From: a virus
Virus record (IMG/VR): IMGVR_UViG_3300042321_001506
Location: 1-21,284 of that record
Reading direction: 5' to 3' (one strand)
DNA length: 21,284 nucleotides
Positions 1 through 6,471 of the stretch are shown one piece after another. Position 1 is the first letter of the stretch. The number at the start of each line of letters is the position of its first letter. Under the pieces are notes generated by a model that ran no database searches, was not told the DNA's origin, and saw only the letters and a program-made list of their open reading frames with translations. Both the position numbers and the translations under genes were made by a program.

Positions 1-819
1 AATCTTCTTCTTACAGGTGGTCCCGGCGTAGGTAAGACTACAATCGCCAAGGCCATGTGCAATGAAGTGGGTTGTGATTTCATGGTGATCAATGGTTCAG
101 ATGAACGTGGTATTGACGTTCTTCGTACCAAGATCAAGTCATATGCCTCGTCAATGAGTTTTTCTGGTGGTAGAAAAGTCGTTATCATTGACGAGGCAGA
201 CTATCTGACACCAGAAGCACAGGCAGCAATGAGAGCAGCAATCGAAGAGTTTTCGGCAAACTGCTCTTTCATCTTTACTTGCAATTACAAGGCGCGATTG
301 ATTGATGCGATTCATTCACGCTGCTCTGTGATTGAATTCAAGATCAAGAACGGAAACAAGGTCAAGATGGCTGCTGGATTTCTAAAGAGAATCCAGCACA
401 TCCTCGATATCGAAAAAGTAAAGTACGATAATACCGTTCTTGTTCAAATCATACAAAAGCACTTTCCTGACTATCGTCGTGTATTGAATGAGCTACAGAG
501 ATATTCGGTAAAGGGTGAAATCGACACGGGTGTATTAGCACAAGTTGCTGATGTCAATCTCAAAGATCTTGTCGCGCATCTAAAGGAAAAAGACTTTACA
601 TCCATGCGTAAGTGGGTGGGTGTGAATAATGATGCAGATCAAGTCAAGATTTTCCGTTTGATCTATGACTCATTATATGATATTCTACAACCACAGTCTA
701 TTCCTCAGGCTGTCGTAATTCTTGCCGACTATCAATATAAGTCGGCATTTGTTGCGGATCAGGAAATCAATATGGTTGCGTGTTTGACCACGATCATGAT
801 GGAGTGTTCATTCAAATGA
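1..819 (+). CDS. 44: Sliding-clamp loader large subunit gp44, 5' truncated
   Basis: AAA+ ATPase that, with gp62, loads the gp45 clamp onto primer-template DNA for the phage polymerase. The frame is open from base 1, so the N-terminus lies outside the window. The visible 272 residues start just before the Walker A loop (GGPGVGKTT, visible residues 6-14). Walker B is IIDEAD (residues 62-67), a sensor-1 stretch FTCN follows, and the SRC arginine-finger motif is near residue 106. T4 gp44 is 319 aa, so roughly 45 residues are missing. The C-terminal half has the T4-like pattern of FPDYRRVLNELQRYS and PQSIPQAVVIL. The stop overlaps the next ATG (ATGA at 816-819), which suggests translational coupling. 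I am confident of the family; only the left end is uncertain. Confidence 0.95.
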   Translation, partial: NLLLTGGPGVGKTTIAKAMCNEVGCDFMVINGSDERGIDVLRTKIKSYASSMSFSGGRKVVIIDEADYLTPEAQAAMRAAIEEFSANCSFIFTCNYKARLIDAIHSRCSVIEFKIKNGNKVKMAAGFLKRIQHILDIEKVKYDNTVLVQIIQKHFPDYRRVLNELQRYSVKGEIDTGVLAQVADVNLKDLVAHLKEKDFTSMRKWVGVNNDADQVKIFRLIYDSLYDILQPQSIPQAVVILADYQYKSAFVADQEINMVACLTTIMMECSFK

Positions 820-1271
820 AAACTCGTGAAAGAGACATTGATATTCTTGGTAGAATTGGTGAAAAGATAATCATCAATATGCTAAGTAGTCAAGGCAAGA
901 TTGTTCAGGAATCGATTGATCCTTATGATCGCGAGAAGGACATGACATGTGATGGTCAAACGATTGAGGTGAAGACGCAAGTTCCGTTTATTCTTGAGAA
1001 AGCATTTACATTCAAACCAAATCAATTGAACAAATGTAGAAATGTTGACGTTCTATATTTCATATCGGTTCCTGCGCCACGACATAAATTCAAGTGGGAT
1101 GGGTATATTTTTGAGGCAAATCCACAATCTTTTAAAACAAGAAAGAGGACTACGAAAGATGGTAGAACAATGATTCTAGTCAACATTGAACAGGATGCTA
1201 TAAAACCAGTCAAAAAGCTTACGAAAGAAGAAGCTGATACTTTAAGAAAATATACTGTATCTGAGTATTGA
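816..1271 (+). CDS. PD-(D/E)XK nuclease-like protein between clamp-loader genes
   Basis: A 151-aa protein with a restriction-endonuclease-like core. A helix carries G15-E16 (GRIGEK). The Asp-rich segment PYDREKDMTCDG (acidic D42) is followed by the IEVK strand (E51, K53). A hydrophobic strand NVDVLYFISVP (residues 77-87) comes next, and a lysine-rich C-terminal tail closes the protein. Together D42, E51 and K53 fit the PD-(D/E)XK catalytic signature. The ATG at 816 overlaps the gp44 stop, and GGAG at 801-804 lies upstream; an in-frame GTG at 780 is a less likely start. The nuclease fold is inferred from motifs, and substrate and partner are unknown. Position inside the clamp-loader operon suggests a role in replication, recombination or repair, perhaps branch or flap cleavage. 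A non-catalytic DNA-binding role is possible. Confidence 0.75.
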   Translation: MKTRERDIDILGRIGEKIIINMLSSQGKIVQESIDPYDREKDMTCDGQTIEVKTQVPFILEKAFTFKPNQLNKCRNVDVLYFISVPAPRHKFKWDGYIFEANPQSFKTRKRTTKDGRTMILVNIEQDAIKPVKKLTKEEADTLRKYTVSEY

Positions 1272-1272
1272 A

Positions 1273-1701
1273 ATGGATCTATTCAAAGATATATTGCCTG
1301 CAATTCAAAAGACGAAGAAGGATCTATCGAATGAGCCAGACTTTGAGAAATCGTATAATGCATTTGTGGTCAATCGTGCGCTATCATATCACGTTGATTC
1401 TATATTACATGCCAATGAAATGAACTTGAGACACGGTTTGGACGAAAAGCTACAATTCCAATATTATCTAAATAGTATTAGATCTATGAAACGCAAGTTT
1501 CAGCCGTGGGTCAAGAAAGAGAAGAATGATATTCTGGATGCTATCAAAGAGTACTACCAGTGTTCAAGCGCAAAAGCACTAGAAGCAATGCGAATCCTCT
1601 CCTCTGATCAGGTTGATCATATAATAACTATAACAAAAAAAGGTGGAGTGGGTAATGTGGAGCGTAGAAGACATGGTGGAGGTGACGCTAAAAGAGCGTG
1701 A
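1273..1701 (+). CDS. 62: Sliding-clamp loader small subunit gp62
   Basis: A 142-aa protein that I read as gp62, the non-ATPase subunit completing the clamp loader with gp44. It opens with MDLFKDILPAIQKTKKDL. It keeps a segment of the gp62 type seen in T4-like phages: NAFVVNRALSYHVDSILHANEMN, a KRKFQPWVKK block and a late alpha-helical EYYQCSSAKALEAMRIL stretch, ending near TKKGGV. It is shorter than T4 gp62 (187 aa) and closer in size to cyanophage versions. It begins 1 nt after the nuclease-like gene. Its last 47 nt overlap the probable regA start, so the final basic residues (ERRRHGGGDAKRA) are encoded within that overlap. Sequence conservation in this family is weak, and operon position carries much of the call. 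Confidence 0.85.
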   Translation: MDLFKDILPAIQKTKKDLSNEPDFEKSYNAFVVNRALSYHVDSILHANEMNLRHGLDEKLQFQYYLNSIRSMKRKFQPWVKKEKNDILDAIKEYYQCSSAKALEAMRILSSDQVDHIITITKKGGVGNVERRRHGGGDAKRA

Positions 1702-2062
1702 TGACTTCCTTAAAGTCAAAGAAACATTGACTAGAATTGGCGTAGCTTCAAAGAAAGATCAGACACTCTATCAGTCTTGTCACATTCTTCACAAGCAGGG
1801 CAAATACTATATCGCACATTTCAAGGAATTGTTTGCACTTGACGGTAAACCAACTAACTTTTCAGAAAGCGATATAGGTAGACGTAATTCAATTGCTAAT
1901 CTTCTTGCTGAGTGGGAGCTAATTGCTCTAGTCAAGCCGGAGAAAACAGCAGAACCTATTTGCCCATTAAATCAAATCAAGATATTGGCATTCAAGGACA
2001 AGAACGATTGGCAACTAGTAGCAAAGTATAATATTGGTAAAAAGAAAATTGAAACTGAATAA
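1655..2062 (+). CDS. regA: RegA translational repressor
   Basis: RNA-binding repressor that blocks translation of early phage mRNAs by occupying AU-rich sites around start codons. The match to T4 RegA is close: MVEVTLKERDDFLKVKETLT against MIEITLKKPEDFLKVKETLT in T4, followed by the shared LYQSCHILHKQGKYYIAHFKE region and a C-terminal WQLVAKYNIG. The start is a choice. ATG 1655 has a well-placed Shine-Dalgarno (aggtggag, 1641-1648) and gives 135 aa. ATG 1673 matches the T4 N-terminus exactly but has a poorer ribosome site. I prefer 1655 on ribosome-site grounds. The gene overlaps the end of gp62 out of frame. In T4 the next gene is 43; here it is dUTPase. Confidence 0.95.
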   Translation: MWSVEDMVEVTLKERDDFLKVKETLTRIGVASKKDQTLYQSCHILHKQGKYYIAHFKELFALDGKPTNFSESDIGRRNSIANLLAEWELIALVKPEKTAEPICPLNQIKILAFKDKNDWQLVAKYNIGKKKIETE

Positions 2063-2079
2063 ATCATGGAGATTTTGTT

Positions 2080-2625
2080 ATGGCAATCAAATTGAAATTC
2101 CACAAGCTACATCCCGAAGCACAAGCACCCGTATATTCAACAACAGATGCCGCTTGTTTTGACATCTCCCTATGCACATATGGAAAGATGGCATTCAAAG
2201 GTTATGATGAGTCGGGTAAAGAGTTTACAAGACTATTGACTACTGATGGTGGCGTTCTATTATGTCCAAAAGATAGAGTTCTTGCACCAACTGGACTCAT
2301 TTTTGACATTCCTAAAGAATACTCTATTCGCATTCACCCTCGTTCTGGTCTTTCTTTGAAAGAGGGATTGACACTTGCAAATGCACAAGGTGTCATTGAT
2401 TCAGATTATATGGAAGAAACATTTGTCATGCTAACGAATCTTTCTTCAAGAAATATCAACATCCCTAATCTAAGCAGAATTTGTCAAGGTGAACTTGTAA
2501 AGAACAATAGAGCCTCTTTCGAGGAGATTAAGGAAAGACCGACTCGCGATAATACAAATCGCAAGGGTGGATTCGGTTCTACGGGCACGAAAGCCCTTGA
2601 CAAACCGTCAGCAAATACTATATAA
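2080..2625 (+). CDS. dut: dUTP diphosphatase (trimeric dUTPase)
   Basis: Hydrolyses dUTP to dUMP and PPi, lowering uracil incorporation and feeding dTMP synthesis. All five motifs of the homotrimeric family are visible in this 181-aa protein. Motif 1 is DAACFDI (23-29), motif 2 PRSGLS (87-92), motif 3 GVIDSDYMEE (104-113) with the uracil-site Asp and Tyr, motif 4 RICQ (133-136), and the C-terminal lid motif 5 RKGGFGSTG (161-169). Motif 3 has Glu where Gly is usual after YM. About 25 extra residues (34-60) lie between motifs 1 and 2 compared with short bacterial enzymes, which is common in phage versions. A GGAG at 2068-2071 sets the ATG at 2080. The stop codon sits inside the -10 box of the hsp20 promoter. 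Confidence 0.93.
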   Translation: MAIKLKFHKLHPEAQAPVYSTTDAACFDISLCTYGKMAFKGYDESGKEFTRLLTTDGGVLLCPKDRVLAPTGLIFDIPKEYSIRIHPRSGLSLKEGLTLANAQGVIDSDYMEETFVMLTNLSSRNINIPNLSRICQGELVKNNRASFEEIKERPTRDNTNRKGGFGSTGTKALDKPSANTI

Positions 2626-2626
2626 T
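2597..2626 (+). promoter_or_regulatory. Consensus sigma70-type promoter for hsp20
   Basis: TTGACA (2597-2602), an 18-nt spacer and TATAAT (2621-2626) match both consensus hexamers. The -10 box overlaps the dut stop codon. Transcription should start near 2633, leaving a leader of roughly 50 nt before the hsp20 ATG at 2686. This looks like a host-RNA-polymerase (early) promoter. Activity is inferred from sequence alone. Confidence 0.75.
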
Positions 2627-2629
2627 ACA

Positions 2630-2661
2630 CATACTAGAGCCATACTGGGCTAGTATGTTTT
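2630..2661 (+). terminator. Hairpin plus short T run after dut
   Basis: CATACTAG (2630-2637) pairs with CTAGTATG (2650-2657), plus two inner G-C pairs after a small bulge, and TTTT follows. It could be a weak terminator for the upstream replication/dut transcript. The predicted start of the hsp20 promoter falls inside the 5' arm, so in hsp20 mRNA the hairpin would be partly lost. The stem is AT-rich, hence the modest confidence. Confidence 0.4.
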
Positions 2662-2685
2662 CAACTTGCTTAAAAGGAGTTAAAC

Positions 2686-3150
2686 ATGACATTCGCATAC
2701 GGACGTAATCTGCTTCCATCAACTGTTGGGTTTGATAGACTTCTATCTACCCTGGACGAAGCACTAAATATTCCCGACAAGGTTCTAACGTCATTTCCAC
2801 CATACAATATCGCAAAGATTAGCGAAGATAAGTATGTGATTGAGCTAGCAGTTGCTGGTTTCAAGAGAGAAGAAATCGACATTACCTTGGAAGACAACAA
2901 ACTAACAGTTCAAGGGAACGCAAAGAAAGATGAGGACAACGGCAAAACTTATTACCATCGTGGCATTGCTCTTCGTAATTTTACCCGTGTATTTACTCTC
3001 GCTGACACGGTAGTAGTAAAGTCCGCTGATCTTGTTGACGGAATGCTTGTGATTGAACTTGAAAATGTGATTCCGGAAAATAAGAAGCCTCGCAAGATTC
3101 TTCTGAACGACAAGAACTTTACAACCGAAAAAGTTCTCGCTTCAAAATAA
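2686..3150 (+). CDS. hsp20: Small heat-shock protein, IbpA/Hsp20 type
   Basis: An ATP-independent holdase chaperone of 154 aa. The alpha-crystallin domain runs from about residue 38 to 140, starting FPPYNIAKISEDKYVIELAVAGF. It contains the IbpA-type block GIALRNFTRVFTLADTVVVKSAD and then DGMLVIELENVIPENKKPRKILL, where the KIL stretch resembles the C-terminal I-x-I/V anchoring motif. The N-terminal region begins near FDRLLSTLDEAL, as in IbpA. AAGGAG at 2674-2679 lies 6 nt before the ATG. The gene stands alone between its own promoter and the terminator at 3191, so it is probably monocistronic. hsp20 is a known accessory gene of marine T4-like phages, thought to help virion assembly or host proteostasis during infection. 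Confidence 0.95.
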   Translation: MTFAYGRNLLPSTVGFDRLLSTLDEALNIPDKVLTSFPPYNIAKISEDKYVIELAVAGFKREEIDITLEDNKLTVQGNAKKDEDNGKTYYHRGIALRNFTRVFTLADTVVVKSADLVDGMLVIELENVIPENKKPRKILLNDKNFTTEKVLASK

Positions 3151-3157
3151 TTTCTGA

Positions 3158-3167
3158 CTAAATAATC
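3158..3167 (+). promoter_or_regulatory. CTAAATA late-promoter-like box
   Basis: CTAAATAATC at 3158-3167 resembles the TAAATA core of T4-type late promoters and lies in the 40-nt gap between the hsp20 stop and the terminator hairpin. Transcription from it would run straight into that hairpin. The motif is short and AT-rich, and similar strings occur inside genes (for example near 3907), so this is weak. Confidence 0.2.
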
Positions 3168-3190
3168 TCACTTAATCTTAACATCTAACC

Positions 3191-3227
3191 AGTCACCGTG
3201 GGTATTGTACTCACGGTGACTTTCTTC
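3191..3227 (+). terminator. Rho-independent terminator after hsp20
   Basis: A perfect 10-bp stem, AGTCACCGTG (3191-3200) with CACGGTGACT (3212-3221), extends inward by one G-T and one G-C pair around a 7-nt loop. It is followed directly by a T-rich tail (TTTCTTCT). This is the clearest terminator in the window and separates hsp20 from the speD pair. Confidence 0.85.
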
Positions 3228-3243
3228 TAGAAAGGATACTTTG

Positions 3244-3600
3244 ATGGAACAATACTGGGGTTATCACGCAATGCTTGATTGTCGCGCCTGCGATATTGAA
3301 TTAATCAAGAGTTATGATAATGTTTATAATTTTGCAAAGAGTCTTGTGAATGCTATTGATATGAAAGCCTTTGGAGAACCTCAGATTGTTCATTTTGGCG
3401 AAGGAAATAAAGCTGGATTTACTCTCGTTCAACTCATCGAAACAAGTAATATCTGTGCTCATTTCTGCAATGATACAGGTGACGCATACATTGATGTGTT
3501 TTCCTGCAAGCCCTATGATCGTGATGTGGTAAGAGATCAGATCATTCAATTCTTCAATCCACGACAGATCACAGTCAACTACATTGAACGTCAGGCATGA
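3244..3600 (+). CDS. Divergent SpeD-family pyruvoyl decarboxylase paralogue
   Basis: A 118-aa protein of the AdoMet decarboxylase fold (WGYHAMLDCRACD at the start, YIDVFSCKP near the end). Gapless alignment with the SpeD encoded next door puts TSNICAH (67-73) over the autocleavage segment ESHISIH. S68 aligns with the Ser that becomes the pyruvoyl group, H73 with the processing His and C88 with the catalytic Cys. The Glu before the cleavage site is Thr, and the His after it is Asn. The TWPE segment is replaced by FCND. It may therefore still self-process but act on another substrate. From memory, phage SpeD homologues with L-ornithine or L-arginine decarboxylase activity have been reported. 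A regulatory partner of the neighbouring SpeD is the other option. AAAGGA at 3230-3235 supports ATG 3244; an in-frame TTG at 3241 is less likely. Confidence 0.8.
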   Translation: MEQYWGYHAMLDCRACDIELIKSYDNVYNFAKSLVNAIDMKAFGEPQIVHFGEGNKAGFTLVQLIETSNICAHFCNDTGDAYIDVFSCKPYDRDVVRDQIIQFFNPRQITVNYIERQA

Positions 3601-3603
3601 GAG

Positions 3604-3948
3604 ATGACTGTATCATACATGGGTCGGCATGTTATTGCTGATTTGCATGATGTATCTGCGGAACTTCTTGGCTCAATTGATTTTTGGAAAGAAATCCTAA
3701 TTGATGGAGCCAAGAAGTCTGGCGCAACAGTATTAAGCGATCACTTTCATCACTTTGGTGATGGATATGGTCTTACTGGTGTAATCGTTCTTGCAGAGAG
3801 CCATATTAGCATTCACACATGGCCAGAAAAAAACTACGCGGCAATCGATGTATTCATGTGCGGGACATGTGATCCTGAAGTTGCAGTAGATCATATTACA
3901 AGCAGACTAAATAGTATTGTCAAAAAAGACTTGATTTATCGAAAGTAA
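3604..3948 (+). CDS. speD: S-adenosylmethionine decarboxylase proenzyme
   Basis: Makes decarboxylated AdoMet, the aminopropyl donor for spermidine. The 114-aa protein matches short bacterial/archaeal SpeD. It has the N-terminal GRHVIADLHD, a GATVLSDHFHHFG stretch, and the diagnostic VLAESHISIHTWPEKNYAAIDVFMCG. Autocleavage is expected between E65 and S66 to give the pyruvoyl group; H71 and C86 are the other conserved active-site residues. It starts 3 nt after the divergent paralogue, so the two are probably co-translated and may act together. No spermidine synthase is visible here, so the product would depend on a host or distant phage enzyme. Its first third contains a long inverted repeat (3663-3718). 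Confidence 0.96.
   Translation: MTVSYMGRHVIADLHDVSAELLGSIDFWKEILIDGAKKSGATVLSDHFHHFGDGYGLTGVIVLAESHISIHTWPEKNYAAIDVFMCGTCDPEVAVDHITSRLNSIVKKDLIYRK
3663..3718 (+). repeat. 12-bp perfect inverted repeat inside speD
   Basis: ACTTCTTGGCTC (3663-3674) is the exact reverse complement of GAGCCAAGAAGT (3707-3718). After one A-G mismatch the arms continue with seven more pairs (3676-3682 with 3699-3705, two of them G-T). The result is a 20-position stem with an apical loop of about 16 nt, within codons for LLGSIDFWKEILIDGAKKS. Confidence 0.8.
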
Positions 3949-3959
3949 TTTGATATACT
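3931..3959 (+). promoter_or_regulatory. Sigma70-type promoter heading the glycan operon
   Basis: TTGATT (3931-3936), a 17-nt spacer and TATACT (3954-3959) match four and five of six consensus bases. It overlaps the end of speD. A start near 3966 would leave a leader of about 20 nt containing the GGGAGA ribosome site for ATG 3985. No other gap of useful size occurs before gp43, so this may drive the whole downstream cluster. Confidence 0.6.
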
Positions 3960-3984
3960 TGCTTGATAATTGGGAGATTATATT

Positions 3985-4308
3985 ATGAGATATATTGGCT
4001 ATTCAGTCTCTCGCTGTGTGCGCGATATCGTAAAGAAGCGTGTGAATATTTTAGCAATTGAAGTCGTCATTGGTCGCACAATGATTGAGAATGAGCAACA
4101 CATTGCCGAAGTTTCTCGTGGCTATCATTCACTACCAAAATCTGATTATAGATCATGGGCTGATCTAGATCTTGACGCTTGTCAGAAAGTATTGCTTGAA
4201 CTATATCGTGATGGCAAGCTTCATCAGCCAAGACTATATGGCAAATATCCTATTCGCATGGATAATCATTGGGGTGTGATTGCTCCATTTCCCATGAGCG
4301 CCTTCTAA
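3985..4308 (+). CDS. Hypothetical phage protein, 107 aa
   Basis: I do not recognise this protein. It is 107 aa, basic in its first third (SRCVRDIVKKRVN), then has a mixed segment RGYHSLPKSDYRSWADLDLDACQKVLLELYRDGKLHQPRLYGKYP with one predicted amphipathic helix, and ends HWGVIAPFPMSAF. There is no signal peptide or membrane segment. GGGAGA at 3972-3977 lies 7 nt before ATG 3985; an in-frame TTG at 3970 would sit before that site and is rejected. It is the first gene after the promoter at 3931-3959, and its stop overlaps the next start (TAATG). Leading position suggests an early-expressed protein, but no function can be assigned. Confidence 0.75.
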   Translation: MRYIGYSVSRCVRDIVKKRVNILAIEVVIGRTMIENEQHIAEVSRGYHSLPKSDYRSWADLDLDACQKVLLELYRDGKLHQPRLYGKYPIRMDNHWGVIAPFPMSAF

Positions 4309-5024
4309 TGAAGGTTGTAGTTATTATTCCAACTACAGGTGACAACAAAGTTCTGCGGGCAATCAAGAGCGTAGAAAATCAAACATATGAAAACACAAGT
4401 TATCTTCTTGTTGTTGATGGAAATAAATTCAAACCAAGATTTGATGATTTATTCGTAAATAGCGATCCATATGTACCACCAAAAGATGTCGTATATCTAA
4501 AGCACAATACTGGCGCCGATGGATTCTATGGTCATCGCATATACGCAGGTTTCTCCCATCTTGTTAACGAAGACATCGTGCTATTTCTTGATCAGGATAA
4601 TTGGTTTGAACCCGATCATGTTGAAAAGCTTGTAAAGATATTGCAAGCTAGCAATCTAGCATGGGCATATAGTCTAAGAAACATATATGACAAAGATGAT
4701 AATTTTCTTTGTCGCGACGATTGCGAAAATCTAGGAAAATATCCTGTGTGGAATGGTATGCACTATCACGTTGATACTAGTGCATATGCGTTTCGTCGTG
4801 AGTTTCTAATTCGCGTTGCTTCGGTGTGGCATTCTGGCTACGCCGGAGATAGACGCTTTTTCAACACAATAAAAGATCTTGCTCCATTTGATACGAGCGG
4901 AGCATATACATTGAATTATAGATTAGACGGCAATCCTAATTCTGCATCGCCTGAATTTTTCATTCATGGCAACAAGATGAATGAGCAAAAATATAATGGT
5001 AATTATCCTTGGAGAAAATCATGA
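4308..5024 (+). CDS. Family 2-like glycosyltransferase (GT-A)
   Basis: Predicted to transfer a sugar from a nucleotide-sugar donor. The 238-aa protein begins MKVVVIIPTTGDNKVLRAIKSV, followed by VENQTY and LLVVDG, the typical first strands of the GT2 Rossmann-like fold. The metal-binding DxD motif appears as D95-Q-D97 in VLFLDQDNW. Downstream, DTSAYAFRREFL and SVWHSGYAGDRRFF correspond to the acceptor half. It is shorter than many GT2 enzymes and has no membrane segment, so it should be cytoplasmic. The ATG at 4308 overlaps the preceding stop; a longer in-frame start at 4269 would lie inside the upstream gene and lacks support. Donor and acceptor cannot be read from sequence. Confidence 0.85.
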   Translation: MKVVVIIPTTGDNKVLRAIKSVENQTYENTSYLLVVDGNKFKPRFDDLFVNSDPYVPPKDVVYLKHNTGADGFYGHRIYAGFSHLVNEDIVLFLDQDNWFEPDHVEKLVKILQASNLAWAYSLRNIYDKDDNFLCRDDCENLGKYPVWNGMHYHVDTSAYAFRREFLIRVASVWHSGYAGDRRFFNTIKDLAPFDTSGAYTLNYRLDGNPNSASPEFFIHGNKMNEQKYNGNYPWRKS

Positions 5025-5599
5025 GCAACATTAAAATTGAGTATATGCAAAAATATGGTTCGGGCAAAATCTTTGTAGAGACTGGGACTTATCTTGGTGA
5101 TACAGTTCAGCTTGCTCTTGATGCGGGATTTGATCTTGTTCATACAATTGAAGTTGATCAAGATATGTTTGACAAATGTCACGCTCGTTTCAAGGATAAT
5201 TCAAACGTAAAATTGTGGTTTGGTGACTCTGTAGATATAATTCCTCAAATTGCAGATCAACTAGTAGAGCCAGCCACATTTTGGCTTGACGCTCATGCAA
5301 GCGGTCCACTTCAGGGCGGTCGTTATGCTCCGTGTCCTCTTGTTCTGGAACTTGAGTCGATCTATGGAAAAAAGAAATTGCGTTTTACTGAAAACGGTTC
5401 AGAAATGTATCGTGAAAAGTCATCTATTGACACGCACACAATCATGATCGATGATCGTCGTTTGCTTGGATCAGCTGAATGGGGATTCGTGCAGGAAAAG
5501 CAAATCATGGATCTTCTTTTTGCAATCAATCCAAATTATAAGATCGTTTATCTCGATGGCCATCAGGCAAACGATATCATTTGTGCTACGGTAAAATGA
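5021..5599 (+). CDS. Class I SAM methyltransferase-like protein
   Basis: A 192-aa protein with a Rossmann-like motif I at residues 17-27 (IFVETGTYLGDTV), an acidic strand end IEVDQ (about 44-48) and a WLDAHASG segment near residue 85. Together these suggest an AdoMet-binding fold. The WLDAHASGPLQGGRYAPCP loop and the later MIDDRRLLGSAEWG stretch are distinctive, and the Asp/His residues there might bind metal. Proteins with the VETGT-GDT pattern are common in surface-glycan clusters, which suggests O-methylation of a sugar, but substrate is inferred only from context. GGAGA at 5011-5015 and the ATGA overlap at 5021 fix the start. Confidence 0.7.
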   Translation: MSNIKIEYMQKYGSGKIFVETGTYLGDTVQLALDAGFDLVHTIEVDQDMFDKCHARFKDNSNVKLWFGDSVDIIPQIADQLVEPATFWLDAHASGPLQGGRYAPCPLVLELESIYGKKKLRFTENGSEMYREKSSIDTHTIMIDDRRLLGSAEWGFVQEKQIMDLLFAINPNYKIVYLDGHQANDIICATVK

Positions 5600-5600
5600 C

Positions 5601-6470
5601 ATGAAGAAAGATCTAATTCTTGGTTGTATCACAAATTATACTTTTGACAAAGTTGCAAATTGGGCAAATTCAATTGATCGTTCAGGATTTGATGGTCATA
5701 AGCTTGTCATAGCATATAATGTCGGATTTGATATTGTTGATGAACTGACAAAAAGAAACTTTACTGTAGTCACATTCAATCGTGATGACGCAAACAAGAA
5801 ATTTACATATCGCGAAAATTTCAATATCGTCGTTGATCGTTTCTATCATTCTTGGAAAGTATTGAATGATATTGAAGATCAAGTAAGATACGTTATTGCT
5901 ACTGATGTTCGCGATGTTGTATTTCAGACTAATCCTACTGAATTCTTGAACAGGCATATGGGACCTCAGTTTTTTACAAAGATAATTGCTTCTACTGAAG
6001 GCATTCGTTACAAGAATGAAACTTGGGGAAACAACAATATGAAGTTGAGTTTTCCTTTCATTCATGAATATATGTCGAATCATGTAATCTACAATGCTGG
6101 AGTAATGGCAGGTTCTATTGATACAATCAAGGATCTATTTCTCAATATTTACATGATATGTGCAAATATGCCACATACAATTCCCGGAGGCGGTGGTCCA
6201 GATCAAGCAGCGTACAACGCTTTGCTATCGATGAACAACTATTCCAATTTAACTATGTTCACAAGTGCTAAACAGGCGTGGGCAGCTCAGTTAGGAACAG
6301 TTGCTGATCCAAGCAAGATAAATCAATATAGACCGTATCTAACAGATCATGAACCCATAATTGAGAATGGTGAAGTGTTTAACAATGAGGGTCAAAAATA
6401 TTGCATCGTCCATCAGTACGATAGGGTTCCTAGTCTTTTACCTTTAATCAATCTTAAGTATGGGAAGTGA
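5601..6470 (+). CDS. Putative glycosyltransferase (GT-A, DxxD type)
   Basis: A 289-aa protein that reads as a nucleotide-sugar glycosyltransferase. An N-terminal strand (LILGCITNYTFDKVANW) is followed by YVIATDVRDVVFQTNP, where D102 and D105 would form the metal/donor site. YNAGVMAG (about 164-171) and GGGGPDQAAYNALL (about 204-217) resemble the acceptor-side motifs of GT8/GT32-like and related bacterial transferases. The C-terminus carries CIVHQYDRVP, a typical late His. It starts 1 nt after the preceding stop. Family assignment is by motif pattern; donor and acceptor are unknown. Confidence 0.75.
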   Translation: MKKDLILGCITNYTFDKVANWANSIDRSGFDGHKLVIAYNVGFDIVDELTKRNFTVVTFNRDDANKKFTYRENFNIVVDRFYHSWKVLNDIEDQVRYVIATDVRDVVFQTNPTEFLNRHMGPQFFTKIIASTEGIRYKNETWGNNNMKLSFPFIHEYMSNHVIYNAGVMAGSIDTIKDLFLNIYMICANMPHTIPGGGGPDQAAYNALLSMNNYSNLTMFTSAKQAWAAQLGTVADPSKINQYRPYLTDHEPIIENGEVFNNEGQKYCIVHQYDRVPSLLPLINLKYGK

Positions 6471-6471
6471 C

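Noticed and set aside
3244-3600. First idea that the divergent SpeD copy is simply a dead enzyme missing its Ser
   Set aside because: A gapless alignment with the neighbour places S68, H73 and C88 on the pyruvoyl Ser, processing His and catalytic Cys, so loss of activity cannot be claimed from sequence.
5682-6083. Open frames on the - strand, for example 5682-6083, 6454-6825 and 12465-13320
   Set aside because: They lie opposite well-supported + strand genes, give low-complexity or Ile/Ser/His-rich products without motifs, and lack sensible ribosome sites. They are shadows of AT-rich coding sequence.
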